Shown here: piece by piece, positions 8,145-17,064 of the stretch
Layout: every line of letters begins with the position of its first letter
Numbering within the stretch: position 1 is the first letter of the stretch
From: Oceanipulchritudo coccoides
Lineage (GTDB): Bacteria > Verrucomicrobiota > Verrucomicrobiia > Opitutales > Oceanipulchritudinaceae
Direction: 5' to 3'
DNA: 64,000 nt
Assembly: GCF_010500615.1 (NCBI RefSeq)
Contig: NZ_JAAGNX010000001.1
Coordinates: 821,531-885,530 of the forward strand
Translations under genes and position numbers: made by a program
Notes under the pieces: model-generated
Seen by the model: the letters and a program-made list of their open reading frames with translations, nothing else
Databases searched by the model: none
What the model was told of the DNA's origin: nothing

Positions 8145-11100
8145 ATGAAAATACGCCCCACTCTTTTGATTTTTGTCTTAACCCAGATCCCGTTTACCTT
8201 GCCGGGAGAAGTGCTTGTCGGCTGGCACACGCCAAGCAACGACGACGGGACCGGAACGGACAGCAGCCCGGACTATTCGGTGAGTGGCTTTGGCGGAGTC
8301 GCGGATGGCATTACGCGGCAGATCAGCAACGGCAACGGAACGGGGAACAACACCCCGGGAGGGGATGGATCAACGGATAACACCTTTGGAACGGTGGCGA
8401 TACCGGCTGGAAGCCTGCCGAGTGTCATTGCCTCGTGGGCGACGGAGACGAGCAACGTCCTGCGCAGCGAGCTGCGGATCACCCTGAGCAACGGAACGGG
8501 CGCTGTGGTTGATTTGACGGGGATGCACTTTGATTATGATCGAGAGCCGGACGGGGTAAACCCGCCGACGAACATCGACGTAACCTATGTCAGCGGGAGC
8601 CTTGGCATTGCGGATGGGACAGCGCTTGCATCGTACGGACCGATTGCCTCCGTGGTTGGCTCTGGCGGAGGGGACTATGTTGATGCGGACATCGACCTGA
8701 CCCTGCTGGCGGACCACGACCTTGCCGCTGGGGAGACCGTTGAGATTTTGATCAAGGCATCTGGTGGATTGGGTGGTGCGCATGATTCCCTGTTCATCGA
8801 CAACCTGGCCTTTACGGGGACCGTGGCGACGCCGCCTGAGCCCCCGGCTTCGTCCATTCCCGCACCGGCGATCACCTGGACTTCCGGATCGGCCACTCCG
8901 GAGACGGCACTTGTCGGGGTGACTTCAACCCTCTCAGGGACAATCCTGACGAATGGAAGCAACGGATCGGACGATGAATCGTATGGATCGCTGATTGCTG
9001 ACCCGGCTGCGCCGGCCACAGGTGGAGCCTTTCAGCTGTCGAACAACCAGTCGTTGGATATTGTCCTGAGCAACAATGCTGGACGGCGGGTTTACTTGAA
9101 CCGTATTTTACTGGACTTCAATCCCCGCACAGCTGATGCGCCGGTGGATGTTTCCGTGAGCTATGTCTCCGGGGATTTGGATGACGCCACAACGGGTGTC
9201 GGCTCGCTGGTGGGACAAAGTGTACTGGGTAGCGACCTTGCTGATTACCACGATCTGGATTGCGTGTTAGCGGATTCACTTTCCGACACGTATCTCGATG
9301 ACGGGGAAAGCGCGACTTTCCGCATCATTGTTTCCGGAGCATCCGGATCCGGTTCGGCCTTTATCGACAACATTGGCTTCATTGCTTATCGTGCGCCGAA
9401 TTTACTCGTCCTTTTAAGTGACGACCAGGGATATGCCGACGTTGGCTTCAACACGGGCAATAACGAAATCCCGACTCCCAACATTGACCGCATTGCCGAC
9501 TTCGGGGTCAATTGCACCCGGGCCTATGTGTCTTATTCTGTCTGTGGTCCAAGCCGGGCCGGACTGCTCACTGGCCGCTACCAGCAGCGCTTTGGATTTG
9601 AGCGGAATCCGCAATACGCCGATCCGCAGGGTGCTGTTCCGCATTCTGAAATGATGATATCCGAGTCCCTCGAGCAGGTGGGCTACCACAGCGGGGCCAT
9701 TGGCAAATGGCACGTGGGATCGACCGAGGAGGGTCATCCGCTCAATCGTGGATTCGACGAATTCTACGGGTTCCTTGGGGGATCTCACAAGTACCTCCTG
9801 ACAAATCCCAACAACGGCAGTTACCAATACGCGATGCCGGATTCCTACAAGGCGAAGAATGAGCCCCAGAGCTACCAGACCTGGATCCTTGACGACCATA
9901 CGCCGATCGACCCTTCCACTTATGTCGGCCCCGGCGGGCAGGAATGGTACCTGACCGATGAGTTCTCAGCCCAGGCGGTCGACTTCATCACGCAGAATGC
10001 TGCCTCGCCATGGTTTCTTTATGTGGCCTACAACGCGCCACACTCCCCGATGGAAGCGCCTCAGCGCTACCTTGACCGCTTCCCTGGCCTGACCGATGTC
10101 TCCGGATACCCGCGCAAGACCTACGCCGCCATGGTCAGCGCCATGGATGACGGCATCGGGCTTATTCTGGATGCGCTTAACACCCTCGGACTTGAGGATG
10201 ACACTATTGTCTTTTTCCTTTCCGACAACGGGGGGAAAATCGGTACCGGTGCGAATAACGATCCCTTGAGAGGAGACAAAGGCGACGCCTATGAAGGCGG
10301 TATGCGGGTGCCCTTCGCGGTGCGTTGGCCGGGAGCAATTCCGCAGGGAATCACCTTCGACGATCCGGTCATGTCGCTCGATATCTTTGGGACGATTGCC
10401 GCAATTGCGGGTGCCCCGACGAATCCTGAACGCCCGCTCGACGGGGTGAACATCGTTCCTTTCCTGTCCGGTCTCGAGCCCGGTTTTCCGCACGACGAGG
10501 TATACTTGCGCAAGGAAAAGCAGCAACGCTATGCGGTGATCAGCGCCGATGATGATTTCAAGTTCGTCAAGCAGGGGACCTCCAATGAGCTCTTTAACAT
10601 TGCGACGGACGTTCATGAGGACACCGATCTCGCCGGATCCAACCCGACCCGCCTTGCCGAGCTGCTCGCCCTGCGCGATACATGGGTTACCGGATTGATT
10701 GATCCGGTCTTCCTCGGTATCACCGATGTCAGTGAAGAATATTTTGACCAGTTGCCGGGTGGCGCTGTTACGGAAGCTCTTTTAAACCAGAGCATGATCA
10801 ATGTCCTGACCCCCAATGATGACGGAAGCGTCACGGGCTTGGGCAATTACGTCAGCCCGACCATGGGGACATGGACCTTGAATCCTGCCGGCTCCTACAA
10901 CGATCCGAATGACCAGGGCGACCACTCGCTCGACATTACGGTCGCCGCTTCGCCAACGACGGACGAGCTTCTGGCTGGTCTTACGCTTGACGTGGCCGTC
11001 ACCCTCGACGCCACGACCCTGATGCAGGTCTACACGCAGTTTCTTAACATCAACGAGGCGCCCAACAACGGCATCCGGGTCGAGTTTCAGGACAGTACAG

Positions 11101-12194
11101 GGACCGTTGCTGCCAGCGTCACCTGGGGAGGCACCAATGTCGGGACGCTGTTGAATGGCGCAGCCTTTGATACGCCGGTTCCCTTCACCCCGCGCGATAA
11201 TTCCGACGGGGTCAGCGGCTGGGACCAGTACGATGCCAATGTTCGCCCACTGAAGGTGCGGTTGACCCGTGAGTTTGTGACCGTCGACTTCGACGGATAT
11301 ACTGCTTCCGGCACAATCCAGAATGGGGTCAGCGAGATCAAGAAGATCTTCGTCTACGGCCTAGCCGGTGGTAGCCTTGCGTCTTCCATTTACATGGATG
11401 AAATTGCCGTCGACCTGTATGTGGCAGGGGAGTTTGCCCCGTTCACCACCGCATGGGACTCGGGTAGCCTGCTCCCGGATGTCAGTATCAGCGGGATCAA
11501 CGCCCAGCTGACCACCACTGCCGGCTCCAGTTCCATCCACGGATCGACCGACGGATCCTACGGGACCTACAACACGGTCGCCCCCACCACGGCAGGCGCC
11601 TTCGCCCTTTTTGACGGGGACTTTATCGATGTCAGCATCCTCAACGAGACCGGGGGTCCCTTGATGCTGGAGAATCTCTGGCTCGATTTTAATCGCGACG
11701 AGGTTGGCTCCCCGGCCAATGTCACGGCGACTTATCTCTCGGGTGATCTCGATGACGCGGGCCCGGTCGAGGTCGGTTCCCTCCTTAACCAGCCGGTCGT
11801 CGCCGCTGACCGTACCGATTTCCAGGATCTTGATTGCGTCCTCGCCAGTTCCCTTGCCGATACTGTCCTCGAGAGTGGACAATCCGCCGTCTTCCGGATT
11901 TCCGTTTCCAACGCCTCCGGTTCCGGCGCCTCCTATATCGACAACATCGGCTTCAGCACCCTCATGCTCGGCGTCATCCAGCAATTCTCGCCGGATGGCA
12001 GCAACCTCCTTCTGCGCTGGTTCGCCGAAAGTGGCCGGTCTTACACCATCGAGACCAGTCCGAATCTTCAGCCCGGTTCATGGACTCCCCTCCCGGGCCC
12101 CATCATCGGCACCGGCCTGGAAGAGGAAGCCCTCCTTGATCCGCCAAGCGGTCCCGATACTTCCGTTTTCTACCGCCTCGTCATCGGTCAGTAG
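8145..12194 (+). CDS. Large modular secreted sulfatase (1349 aa)
   Basis: A signal peptide (ends near TLPG) precedes two beta-sandwich modules (about 22-230 and 238-413) that end in an F/Y-IDN-(L/I)-F or IDNIGF motif. An S1 sulfatase domain follows (about 417-870): LLVLLSDDQGYADVGF, SVCGPSR with C467 as the formylglycine site, GKWHVG and FLSDNGG. After that come a LamG-like region (about 900-1095), a third copy of the beta module (about 1100-1275, again SGASYIDNIGF) and the verrucomicrobial tail module (about 1280-1349, YTIETSPNLQPGSW, FYRLV). Ordinary sulfatases have 450-550 residues. The flanking modules probably bind polysaccharide or fix the enzyme to the cell. The sulfatase core is closest by eye to the enzymes at 35604 and 38513 (shared VSY(S/A)VCGPSRAG). 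It is a single-gene unit without a Shine-Dalgarno. Confidence 0.88.
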   Translation: MKIRPTLLIFVLTQIPFTLPGEVLVGWHTPSNDDGTGTDSSPDYSVSGFGGVADGITRQISNGNGTGNNTPGGDGSTDNTFGTVAIPAGSLPSVIASWATETSNVLRSELRITLSNGTGAVVDLTGMHFDYDREPDGVNPPTNIDVTYVSGSLGIADGTALASYGPIASVVGSGGGDYVDADIDLTLLADHDLAAGETVEILIKASGGLGGAHDSLFIDNLAFTGTVATPPEPPASSIPAPAITWTSGSATPETALVGVTSTLSGTILTNGSNGSDDESYGSLIADPAAPATGGAFQLSNNQSLDIVLSNNAGRRVYLNRILLDFNPRTADAPVDVSVSYVSGDLDDATTGVGSLVGQSVLGSDLADYHDLDCVLADSLSDTYLDDGESATFRIIVSGASGSGSAFIDNIGFIAYRAPNLLVLLSDDQGYADVGFNTGNNEIPTPNIDRIADFGVNCTRAYVSYSVCGPSRAGLLTGRYQQRFGFERNPQYADPQGAVPHSEMMISESLEQVGYHSGAIGKWHVGSTEEGHPLNRGFDEFYGFLGGSHKYLLTNPNNGSYQYAMPDSYKAKNEPQSYQTWILDDHTPIDPSTYVGPGGQEWYLTDEFSAQAVDFITQNAASPWFLYVAYNAPHSPMEAPQRYLDRFPGLTDVSGYPRKTYAAMVSAMDDGIGLILDALNTLGLEDDTIVFFLSDNGGKIGTGANNDPLRGDKGDAYEGGMRVPFAVRWPGAIPQGITFDDPVMSLDIFGTIAAIAGAPTNPERPLDGVNIVPFLSGLEPGFPHDEVYLRKEKQQRYAVISADDDFKFVKQGTSNELFNIATDVHEDTDLAGSNPTRLAELLALRDTWVTGLIDPVFLGITDVSEEYFDQLPGGAVTEALLNQSMINVLTPNDDGSVTGLGNYVSPTMGTWTLNPAGSYNDPNDQGDHSLDITVAASPTTDELLAGLTLDVAVTLDATTLMQVYTQFLNINEAPNNGIRVEFQDSTGTVAASVTWGGTNVGTLLNGAAFDTPVPFTPRDNSDGVSGWDQYDANVRPLKVRLTREFVTVDFDGYTASGTIQNGVSEIKKIFVYGLAGGSLASSIYMDEIAVDLYVAGEFAPFTTAWDSGSLLPDVSISGINAQLTTTAGSSSIHGSTDGSYGTYNTVAPTTAGAFALFDGDFIDVSILNETGGPLMLENLWLDFNRDEVGSPANVTATYLSGDLDDAGPVEVGSLLNQPVVAADRTDFQDLDCVLASSLADTVLESGQSAVFRISVSNASGSGASYIDNIGFSTLMLGVIQQFSPDGSNLLLRWFAESGRSYTIETSPNLQPGSWTPLPGPIIGTGLEEEALLDPPSGPDTSVFYRLVIGQ

Positions 12195-12265
12195 TTCCCT
12201 GCTTCGAGGCACATGATTCCCTTTTTGACTAAGTGATTGAGGTTAGCTCTGGGATTGAGTTAAGG

Positions 12266-12300
12266 AAGGTCCGGCCAAACTGGTCGGGCCTTTCTCTTTA
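12266..12300 (+). terminator. Rho-independent terminator after the modular sulfatase gene
   Basis: AAGGTCCGGCC pairs with GGTCGGGCCTT (G-U pairs allowed) around an AAACT loop, followed by TCTCTTTA. It lies about 70 bases after the stop codon. Confidence 0.78.
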
Positions 12301-12410
12301 ACAGACAAAACTCAGAGAGTTTCCTTCCCGTTGGAGGGGAATTTTTTTTCGTAAAACCCCTGAGGGGCTTTGGGATCAAATAAGGACAATATCTATTATT
12401 CATGTTAATG

Positions 12411-12427
12411 CAGACAAAAAACAGACA
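12411..12427 (-). promoter_or_regulatory. Paired CAGACAA boxes upstream of the PEP-CTERM repeat protein
   Basis: CAGACAA occurs twice, 11 bases apart (about one helical turn), giving two direct TTGTCTG sites on the reverse strand. A further single copy lies near 12302. Regular spacing on one face of the helix suits a bound regulator, but this is inference. Confidence 0.4.
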
Positions 12428-12445
12428 ATTTTGCCTGAAATAGCG

Positions 12446-12463
12446 AAAGTTCCTTGACAGCCG
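12446..12463 (+). promoter_or_regulatory. Shared 18-base promoter element, copy 2
   Basis: Identical over 18 bases to 8066-8083, with TTGACA at 12454-12459. It lies 72 bases before the 12536 start. As in the other copy, no good -10 hexamer follows at normal spacing. Confidence 0.55.
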
Positions 12464-12535
12464 TAACTGTTGTGCAAGCATCGAAATTGATTCTGAGACT
12501 TTCCTCACGGATTCATTCCAACCCTACATCGACAA

Positions 12536-13318
12536 ATGAAATATAGAAAAACCCTTACGGCCGGCCTTTGCCTGGCTGCTCTTCAAATCGCCTCCGCGCA
12601 GGTCACGACATGGACCGGCTTGGTTGATACAGATTTCAACACTGCTGGAAATTGGGACAATGGCCTTCCCGACAATGCAGGAAATCCGGGCATTGTTCCC
12701 ACGGGAACGGTTACGACACTTTTGGCGACTTCGCTGAATGGCACAACAGTGACATGGTCGGGCGACTCCCACTTGAACACGACGGCAGCCGTTCGCATCG
12801 CAAATTCCACGCATACCTTCCAGGGATCGAGTAATCTCACCACCGGAATAGCGCTTCAGATTGGTCGAGGTACTGTTGCGGATGTCGGTACCCTGAACTG
12901 GGACTCTGCCGGAACGTTATCCAGCGGTGTCATGACGGTCGGCCGTGATGCCACGGGTACGCTCAGCCAGAGTGCAGGGGTTGTCGCCCCGTCGTCGCTG
13001 GCCATTGGTCGCGGGACCATTGTTGGCACTTATACGCTTTCCGGTGGAAATGTGACCACAGGCACATTCGGGATTGTTAACGGCACGTTCAACTTCACCG
13101 CAGGAAGCACAGGTCTACTCACAGTCACCAACGCTGGATCACCCTTCGATTTTGCTTCGTTGCTTGGTACCGGCATCCTTAAAGACGCAGCTGATTCCTG
13201 GATTATCACGAGCAACACCTTGGCGGTCGGCGTTCCCGAGCCCTCGACCTACGCCTTGAGCCTTGGTATCCTGGCGCTTGGATTCGTGATGATTCGCCGA
13301 CGCGTGATCAGCGGTTGA
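12536..13318 (+). CDS. PEP-CTERM secreted protein with one repeat module
   Basis: 260 residues: a signal peptide (ends near ASAQ), one diverged copy of the beta-rich module (NWDNGLPDNAGNPG, LNWDSAGTLSSG, GTLSQSAGVV, GTYTLSGGNV) and a classic PEP-CTERM tail, VPEPSTYALSLGILALGF then MIRRR. PEP-CTERM tails direct exosortase-dependent processing at the cell envelope, often with exopolysaccharide; no exosortase gene is in the window. The module links it to the proteins at 6989 and 45153, which carry the module on other C-termini. Lack of enzymatic motifs suggests a structural or adhesive role. It has its own promoter element and terminator. Confidence 0.85.
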   Translation: MKYRKTLTAGLCLAALQIASAQVTTWTGLVDTDFNTAGNWDNGLPDNAGNPGIVPTGTVTTLLATSLNGTTVTWSGDSHLNTTAAVRIANSTHTFQGSSNLTTGIALQIGRGTVADVGTLNWDSAGTLSSGVMTVGRDATGTLSQSAGVVAPSSLAIGRGTIVGTYTLSGGNVTTGTFGIVNGTFNFTAGSTGLLTVTNAGSPFDFASLLGTGILKDAADSWIITSNTLAVGVPEPSTYALSLGILALGFVMIRRRVISG

Positions 13319-13348
13319 TCAGGTCTCTGTTTCCATCGCTTTAAATAA

Positions 13349-13383
13349 GGGGCCGGGTCGTGGAACGGCCGGGTCCCTTTCCT
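13349..13383 (+). terminator. Rho-independent terminator after the PEP-CTERM repeat protein
   Basis: GGGGCCGGGTCGT pairs with ACGGCCGGGTCCC (one mismatch, two G-U pairs) around a GGA loop, then TTTCCTTT. It lies 30 bases after the stop codon. Confidence 0.78.
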
Positions 13384-13502
13384 TTAAGAAATTCCAGTTT
13401 ATTTCAAATGGCTTTATCGGACGAGTAATTGCCGATATCAACAAGGTCAGGACCGCTCGGAAGCTCGGCTGATTAATCTCCACAACCAAACCCCAAATTA
13501 AA

Positions 13503-16500
13503 ATGAAAAAAATCCTCCTGACGTTAATCCCGGGTGCCCTGCTGGGTACTTTTCTGCATGCGCAAGACGCGACTGCGGATGAACAAGACATAATTGAGCT
13601 GAGTCCCTTTGTGGTCGAGGCCTCTGAAGATGTCGGCTACATGGCGACCAACACGCTGGCGGGAACCCGCCTGAAGACGCAGCTGAAGGAAGTCGGCGCG
13701 GCGGTATCGGTCTACACTGGCGAATTTCTTGAAGACATCGACGCGACCGATATCGAGGACATCCTGACCTACACGACCTCGACCGAGGGCGGGGGAATTG
13801 ACGGGAATTACTCGTCGATCTCTGGCCGCAACGACGATGAAGTGCGAGGGAACCCCTCGGCCATCAACCGTGTGCGGGCCTTGTCGAACGCGACCCGGAC
13901 AAGAAACTATTTTGAGTCCGCTCTGCCGTCGGACGGCTACAATTTCAGCTCCGTGACAATCAGCCGCGGACCGAACGCGGTCCTCGCCGGTATCGGCAGC
14001 GCAGGAGGGATTATCGACGCTGCTCTGGAGCAGGCCGTTTTCAGGGATTCGACCCGGATTGAATTCCGCTACAGCGAGCACAATTCGCACCGTGAGGAAT
14101 TCCACTGGAACCGCGTCTTGATCGACGACTTCCTGGCCTTCCGGATCGACGCGATGCATGAGGACCGGAATTTCCGCCAGGAGCCGGCCTTTGAGAAAGA
14201 CCGCCGTATTTACATGGCCACTACAGTGAAGCTCCGCAAAAACAACCCTAAGGCATTCTGGGGCGCCACGACAATCCGTGCCAACGCGGAATTCGGCCAG
14301 ATCGAGGGAATTCCCCCGACTACCCTGACGCCGGACTGGAGCATGCAGTCATGGTTTCCGGGAACGGATCCCCGGGATGGTGAACCCTACGAAGCCCCGT
14401 ACTGGTCATACAATGGTGCAACGCGCACGACCCTTGATGCAGACGGAAACGAGATTGCCAACAATCTGACGATTCCCGGGTTCCCCTTGTTCCGGAACGT
14501 AGCGCTTGTCTTCGCCGATCCAAGCTCACCTGAGGCAAACATGAACCTTCCCGGCGACCTGGCCGGTATTCAGGGTCACCAAGGGACCATTCCCGGTGGA
14601 GCGGGCAGTCCCCGCGGAGCGCTTCGCTCAACCGGTGACCTCTGGCGCAATGGGGAGGATGACGGTTTTCAACGCACGCGTTTGTTCGACCGCAAGATCT
14701 TTGATTTCTACAAAAACCTGATCTCTGGAAAATTTGACAGCCGGGCGCAGGACTTCGAGGCCGTTGATATCCGCATGGACCAGCTGCTGATGAATGGAAA
14801 CGCCGGCTTTGAGATTGCCTACAATTACCAGTATTTCGAACAGATGCGCGATTTGCCGGTTCGCGGGCAGGATGAAATTTCCATCGATACAAATTCCATT
14901 CTCTCCGTGCGCACGGATGCTTTCAATACCGGTGGAGCGCTTGAGGATCAGTTTATCCCAAATCCGAATTACGGCCGTCCCTTTATCGTGACCCGTGACG
15001 CTTTCCGCGACCAGACCAACGTGGACGAGTTTGAATCCTTCCAAGCCTCGGCCTTTGTGAAAAAGGATTTCACCAATTCTGATTCATGGCTGGGTCGTCT
15101 TCTGGGACGCCACACTCTGTCCGGACTCTTCTTTGAAACGACCCAGTTCACGAGCAATCGTGGCTATTCCAGCACCTGGGCCGGTGGTGACCTGGACATG
15201 GAAACAATCCTTGGTGCAGTTCCCGGGCAGGGAGCAGGACTCCGGGTAAATGGGGCCTTCTACATTGGGGATTCCCTTGTTGGTGTTGAAAGGGAAGAAG
15301 ATGTCCGGCTCACGCCAATTACTTCAAACCGTCCAGTCATCGGCCAGACCTACACCCTCCGGGTATGGGATCCGGAGGCCCGGCAGTTTGTCACCGGCAC
15401 CTCGACTCCGCAACGCATCCTCACAACGGCGCGCGACCAGCGGGAAGAGGTTGAATCCGTGGCACTCGCCCTGCAGAGTTTCTTCCTCGACGACCACATT
15501 GTGACCCTCTTCGGATGGCGTGAAGACTCCTCGGATGCCTTCACTTCCTCGGATCCCAGCCCGCTTGCGGATGGCAATCTGGACATGTCCGACTTCCGGT
15601 TGTTCCCGGCCTCCTCCCAGACCAAGGAGAGCTTGACGAAGAGCGTTGTCGTGAAATTCCCGGAAGCCTACCTCTTCGACCTGCCGTTTGACTCGGATCT
15701 CCGGTTCTACTGGAATACCTCCGAAAACTTCGATCCCGTTGGCCAGCGCCGCAATGTCTGGAACGAGGAAGTCGGATCACCGGATGCGGAGACAGAAGAA
15801 TACGGAATCATGTTGAGCTTGTTTGATGGCAAGCTGGACCTCCGCGTGAACCGCTTCGAAACAACGATCAACAACGTGAATGTCCGTGGTGATGTGGCCA
15901 TCGATAATCCCTTCGGGTATATCAACACGATGATCAACCGGATGGTCAATGCCCACAATGAAGGCCTCACTCCTCAGGATCCGTCGCTGGATCCCCTTGA
16001 TGAAGACGGCCTGGCCTGGTCGAACGGTCCCAACTCCTTCCAGACATTCGAGGAGGTAGCACGGGCCTTTTATGAATCCATTCCCCTGCGCATGCAGGCC
16101 AACATTGGCCCCGAGAACAACTTTGAACCACGGTTTGAAGGCACGGGTGACTCCTTCGCCTACATAGCAGACAATGTCACGGGGGTTGCTTCCCTGAGCG
16201 ATGTGGTTTCTGAAGGCTGGGAATACGAGCTTGTCTGGAATCCAACCCGCGCGTGGAGAATCTCCCTCAATGCGGCCAAGAACGAGGCTGTTCTGGCCAG
16301 TATCGCAAAGGAGGAAGTGGCTTTTTCCGAGGCATGGCTGGAGCGGGCTGGTTCCATCTACAATGGGGATCTCCTTAATATCCACCGCCAGCCCAACTCA
16401 AATGACGGTGCCTGGATGGAGCAGTACAGAAGTTCTACCGTGCGCCAGAATATCACACAGGCGGCCCTTTCCGGTCAGAAGACCCCGGAAATCCGCAAAT

Positions 16501-16877
16501 GGCGGGTCAACCTGGTCACACGCTACCGCTTCATGGATGGATTCCTTGAAGGATTCAACGTCACGGGCGCGGTTCGCTGGCAGGATAAAATCGGGATTGG
16601 GTATCCGCTGATTACTGGATTGGACGGCAGTCTGATTGGGGATGTCGACAATCCGTACTACGGGGATGACCAACTGAGCATCGATCTCGGAGTCGGGTAC
16701 GGCACGACCTTCAAGGCCTTTGGCCAGAAGATCGACTGGACCGTCCGCCTGAATGTCCGCAACGCCTTTGCGGATGATGAGCTGATTCCGATTATTGCCA
16801 ATGCCGATGGCAGTATTGGTACGGCCCGGATCCCTCCGGAGAGGACGTGGAGCATCTCCAACTCCTTCCGGTTCTAG
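13503..16877 (+). CDS. TonB-dependent outer-membrane receptor (Opitutae type)
   Basis: 1124 residues. A signal peptide ends near HAQD, followed by the mature start IIELSPFVVEASEDVGY and a plug domain (about 50-190) with TLAGTRLKT, VSVYTGEFLEDI and VTISRGPNAVLAGIGSAGGI. The rest is a large beta-barrel ending in the aromatic terminal strand WSISNSFRF, as expected for BAM insertion. It probably carries oligosaccharides across the outer membrane with TonB/ExbBD energy, none of which is encoded here. No SusD-like partner is adjacent, as usual outside Bacteroidota. Its place between the repeat proteins and the glycosidase operons suggests it serves this locus. It is followed by a strong terminator. 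Confidence 0.92.
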   Translation: MKKILLTLIPGALLGTFLHAQDATADEQDIIELSPFVVEASEDVGYMATNTLAGTRLKTQLKEVGAAVSVYTGEFLEDIDATDIEDILTYTTSTEGGGIDGNYSSISGRNDDEVRGNPSAINRVRALSNATRTRNYFESALPSDGYNFSSVTISRGPNAVLAGIGSAGGIIDAALEQAVFRDSTRIEFRYSEHNSHREEFHWNRVLIDDFLAFRIDAMHEDRNFRQEPAFEKDRRIYMATTVKLRKNNPKAFWGATTIRANAEFGQIEGIPPTTLTPDWSMQSWFPGTDPRDGEPYEAPYWSYNGATRTTLDADGNEIANNLTIPGFPLFRNVALVFADPSSPEANMNLPGDLAGIQGHQGTIPGGAGSPRGALRSTGDLWRNGEDDGFQRTRLFDRKIFDFYKNLISGKFDSRAQDFEAVDIRMDQLLMNGNAGFEIAYNYQYFEQMRDLPVRGQDEISIDTNSILSVRTDAFNTGGALEDQFIPNPNYGRPFIVTRDAFRDQTNVDEFESFQASAFVKKDFTNSDSWLGRLLGRHTLSGLFFETTQFTSNRGYSSTWAGGDLDMETILGAVPGQGAGLRVNGAFYIGDSLVGVEREEDVRLTPITSNRPVIGQTYTLRVWDPEARQFVTGTSTPQRILTTARDQREEVESVALALQSFFLDDHIVTLFGWREDSSDAFTSSDPSPLADGNLDMSDFRLFPASSQTKESLTKSVVVKFPEAYLFDLPFDSDLRFYWNTSENFDPVGQRRNVWNEEVGSPDAETEEYGIMLSLFDGKLDLRVNRFETTINNVNVRGDVAIDNPFGYINTMINRMVNAHNEGLTPQDPSLDPLDEDGLAWSNGPNSFQTFEEVARAFYESIPLRMQANIGPENNFEPRFEGTGDSFAYIADNVTGVASLSDVVSEGWEYELVWNPTRAWRISLNAAKNEAVLASIAKEEVAFSEAWLERAGSIYNGDLLNIHRQPNSNDGAWMEQYRSSTVRQNITQAALSGQKTPEIRKWRVNLVTRYRFMDGFLEGFNVTGAVRWQDKIGIGYPLITGLDGSLIGDVDNPYYGDDQLSIDLGVGYGTTFKAFGQKIDWTVRLNVRNAFADDELIPIIANADGSIGTARIPPERTWSISNSFRF

Positions 16878-16892
16878 TCTTTAGAATCTTTT

Positions 16893-16927
16893 CAAGCCCG
16901 CCGGGAGTTTTCCGGCGGGCTTTTTTT
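16893..16927 (+). terminator. Strong rho-independent terminator after the TonB receptor
   Basis: AAGCCCGCCGG pairs with CCGGCGGGCTT around a GAGTTTT loop, followed by an uninterrupted T run. It starts 16 bases after the stop codon. Confidence 0.95.
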
Positions 16928-16990
16928 AACGGTTCAATGAGTCTGAAAATTGTTTGCAAGACAGTTCACTAACTTTCTTGAATGGGGAAA

Positions 16991-17030
16991 ATTGATGTAT
17001 TTTTAATCTTTTATTGCTCCGAACATCAAT
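16991..17030. promoter_or_regulatory. Perfect 8-base inverted repeat upstream of the GH112 gene
   Basis: ATTGATGT (16991-16998) and ACATCAAT (17023-17030) are exact inverted copies separated by 24 bases of AT-rich DNA, ending 34 bases before the start. A GTCTGA (16941-16946) and an AGACAG (16959-16964) half-site lie further upstream. It could be an operator or a leader hairpin. Confidence 0.4.
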
Positions 17031-17064
17031 GTAGATAAACCCCCTTCTTTAAATTATTAATCAA

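Larger units (their letters stand above)
12195..12535. other. Gene-free stretch of 341 bases with terminator, repeated boxes and promoter
   Basis: No credible gene. In order it holds the terminator of the modular sulfatase gene (12266-12300), a single ACAGACAAAA box near 12300, a pair of CAGACAA boxes (12411-12427), the shared 18-base TTGACA element (12446-12463) and a leader ending in CCAACCCTAC before the next start. A small reverse-strand reading frame here has no recognisable product. Confidence 0.7.
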
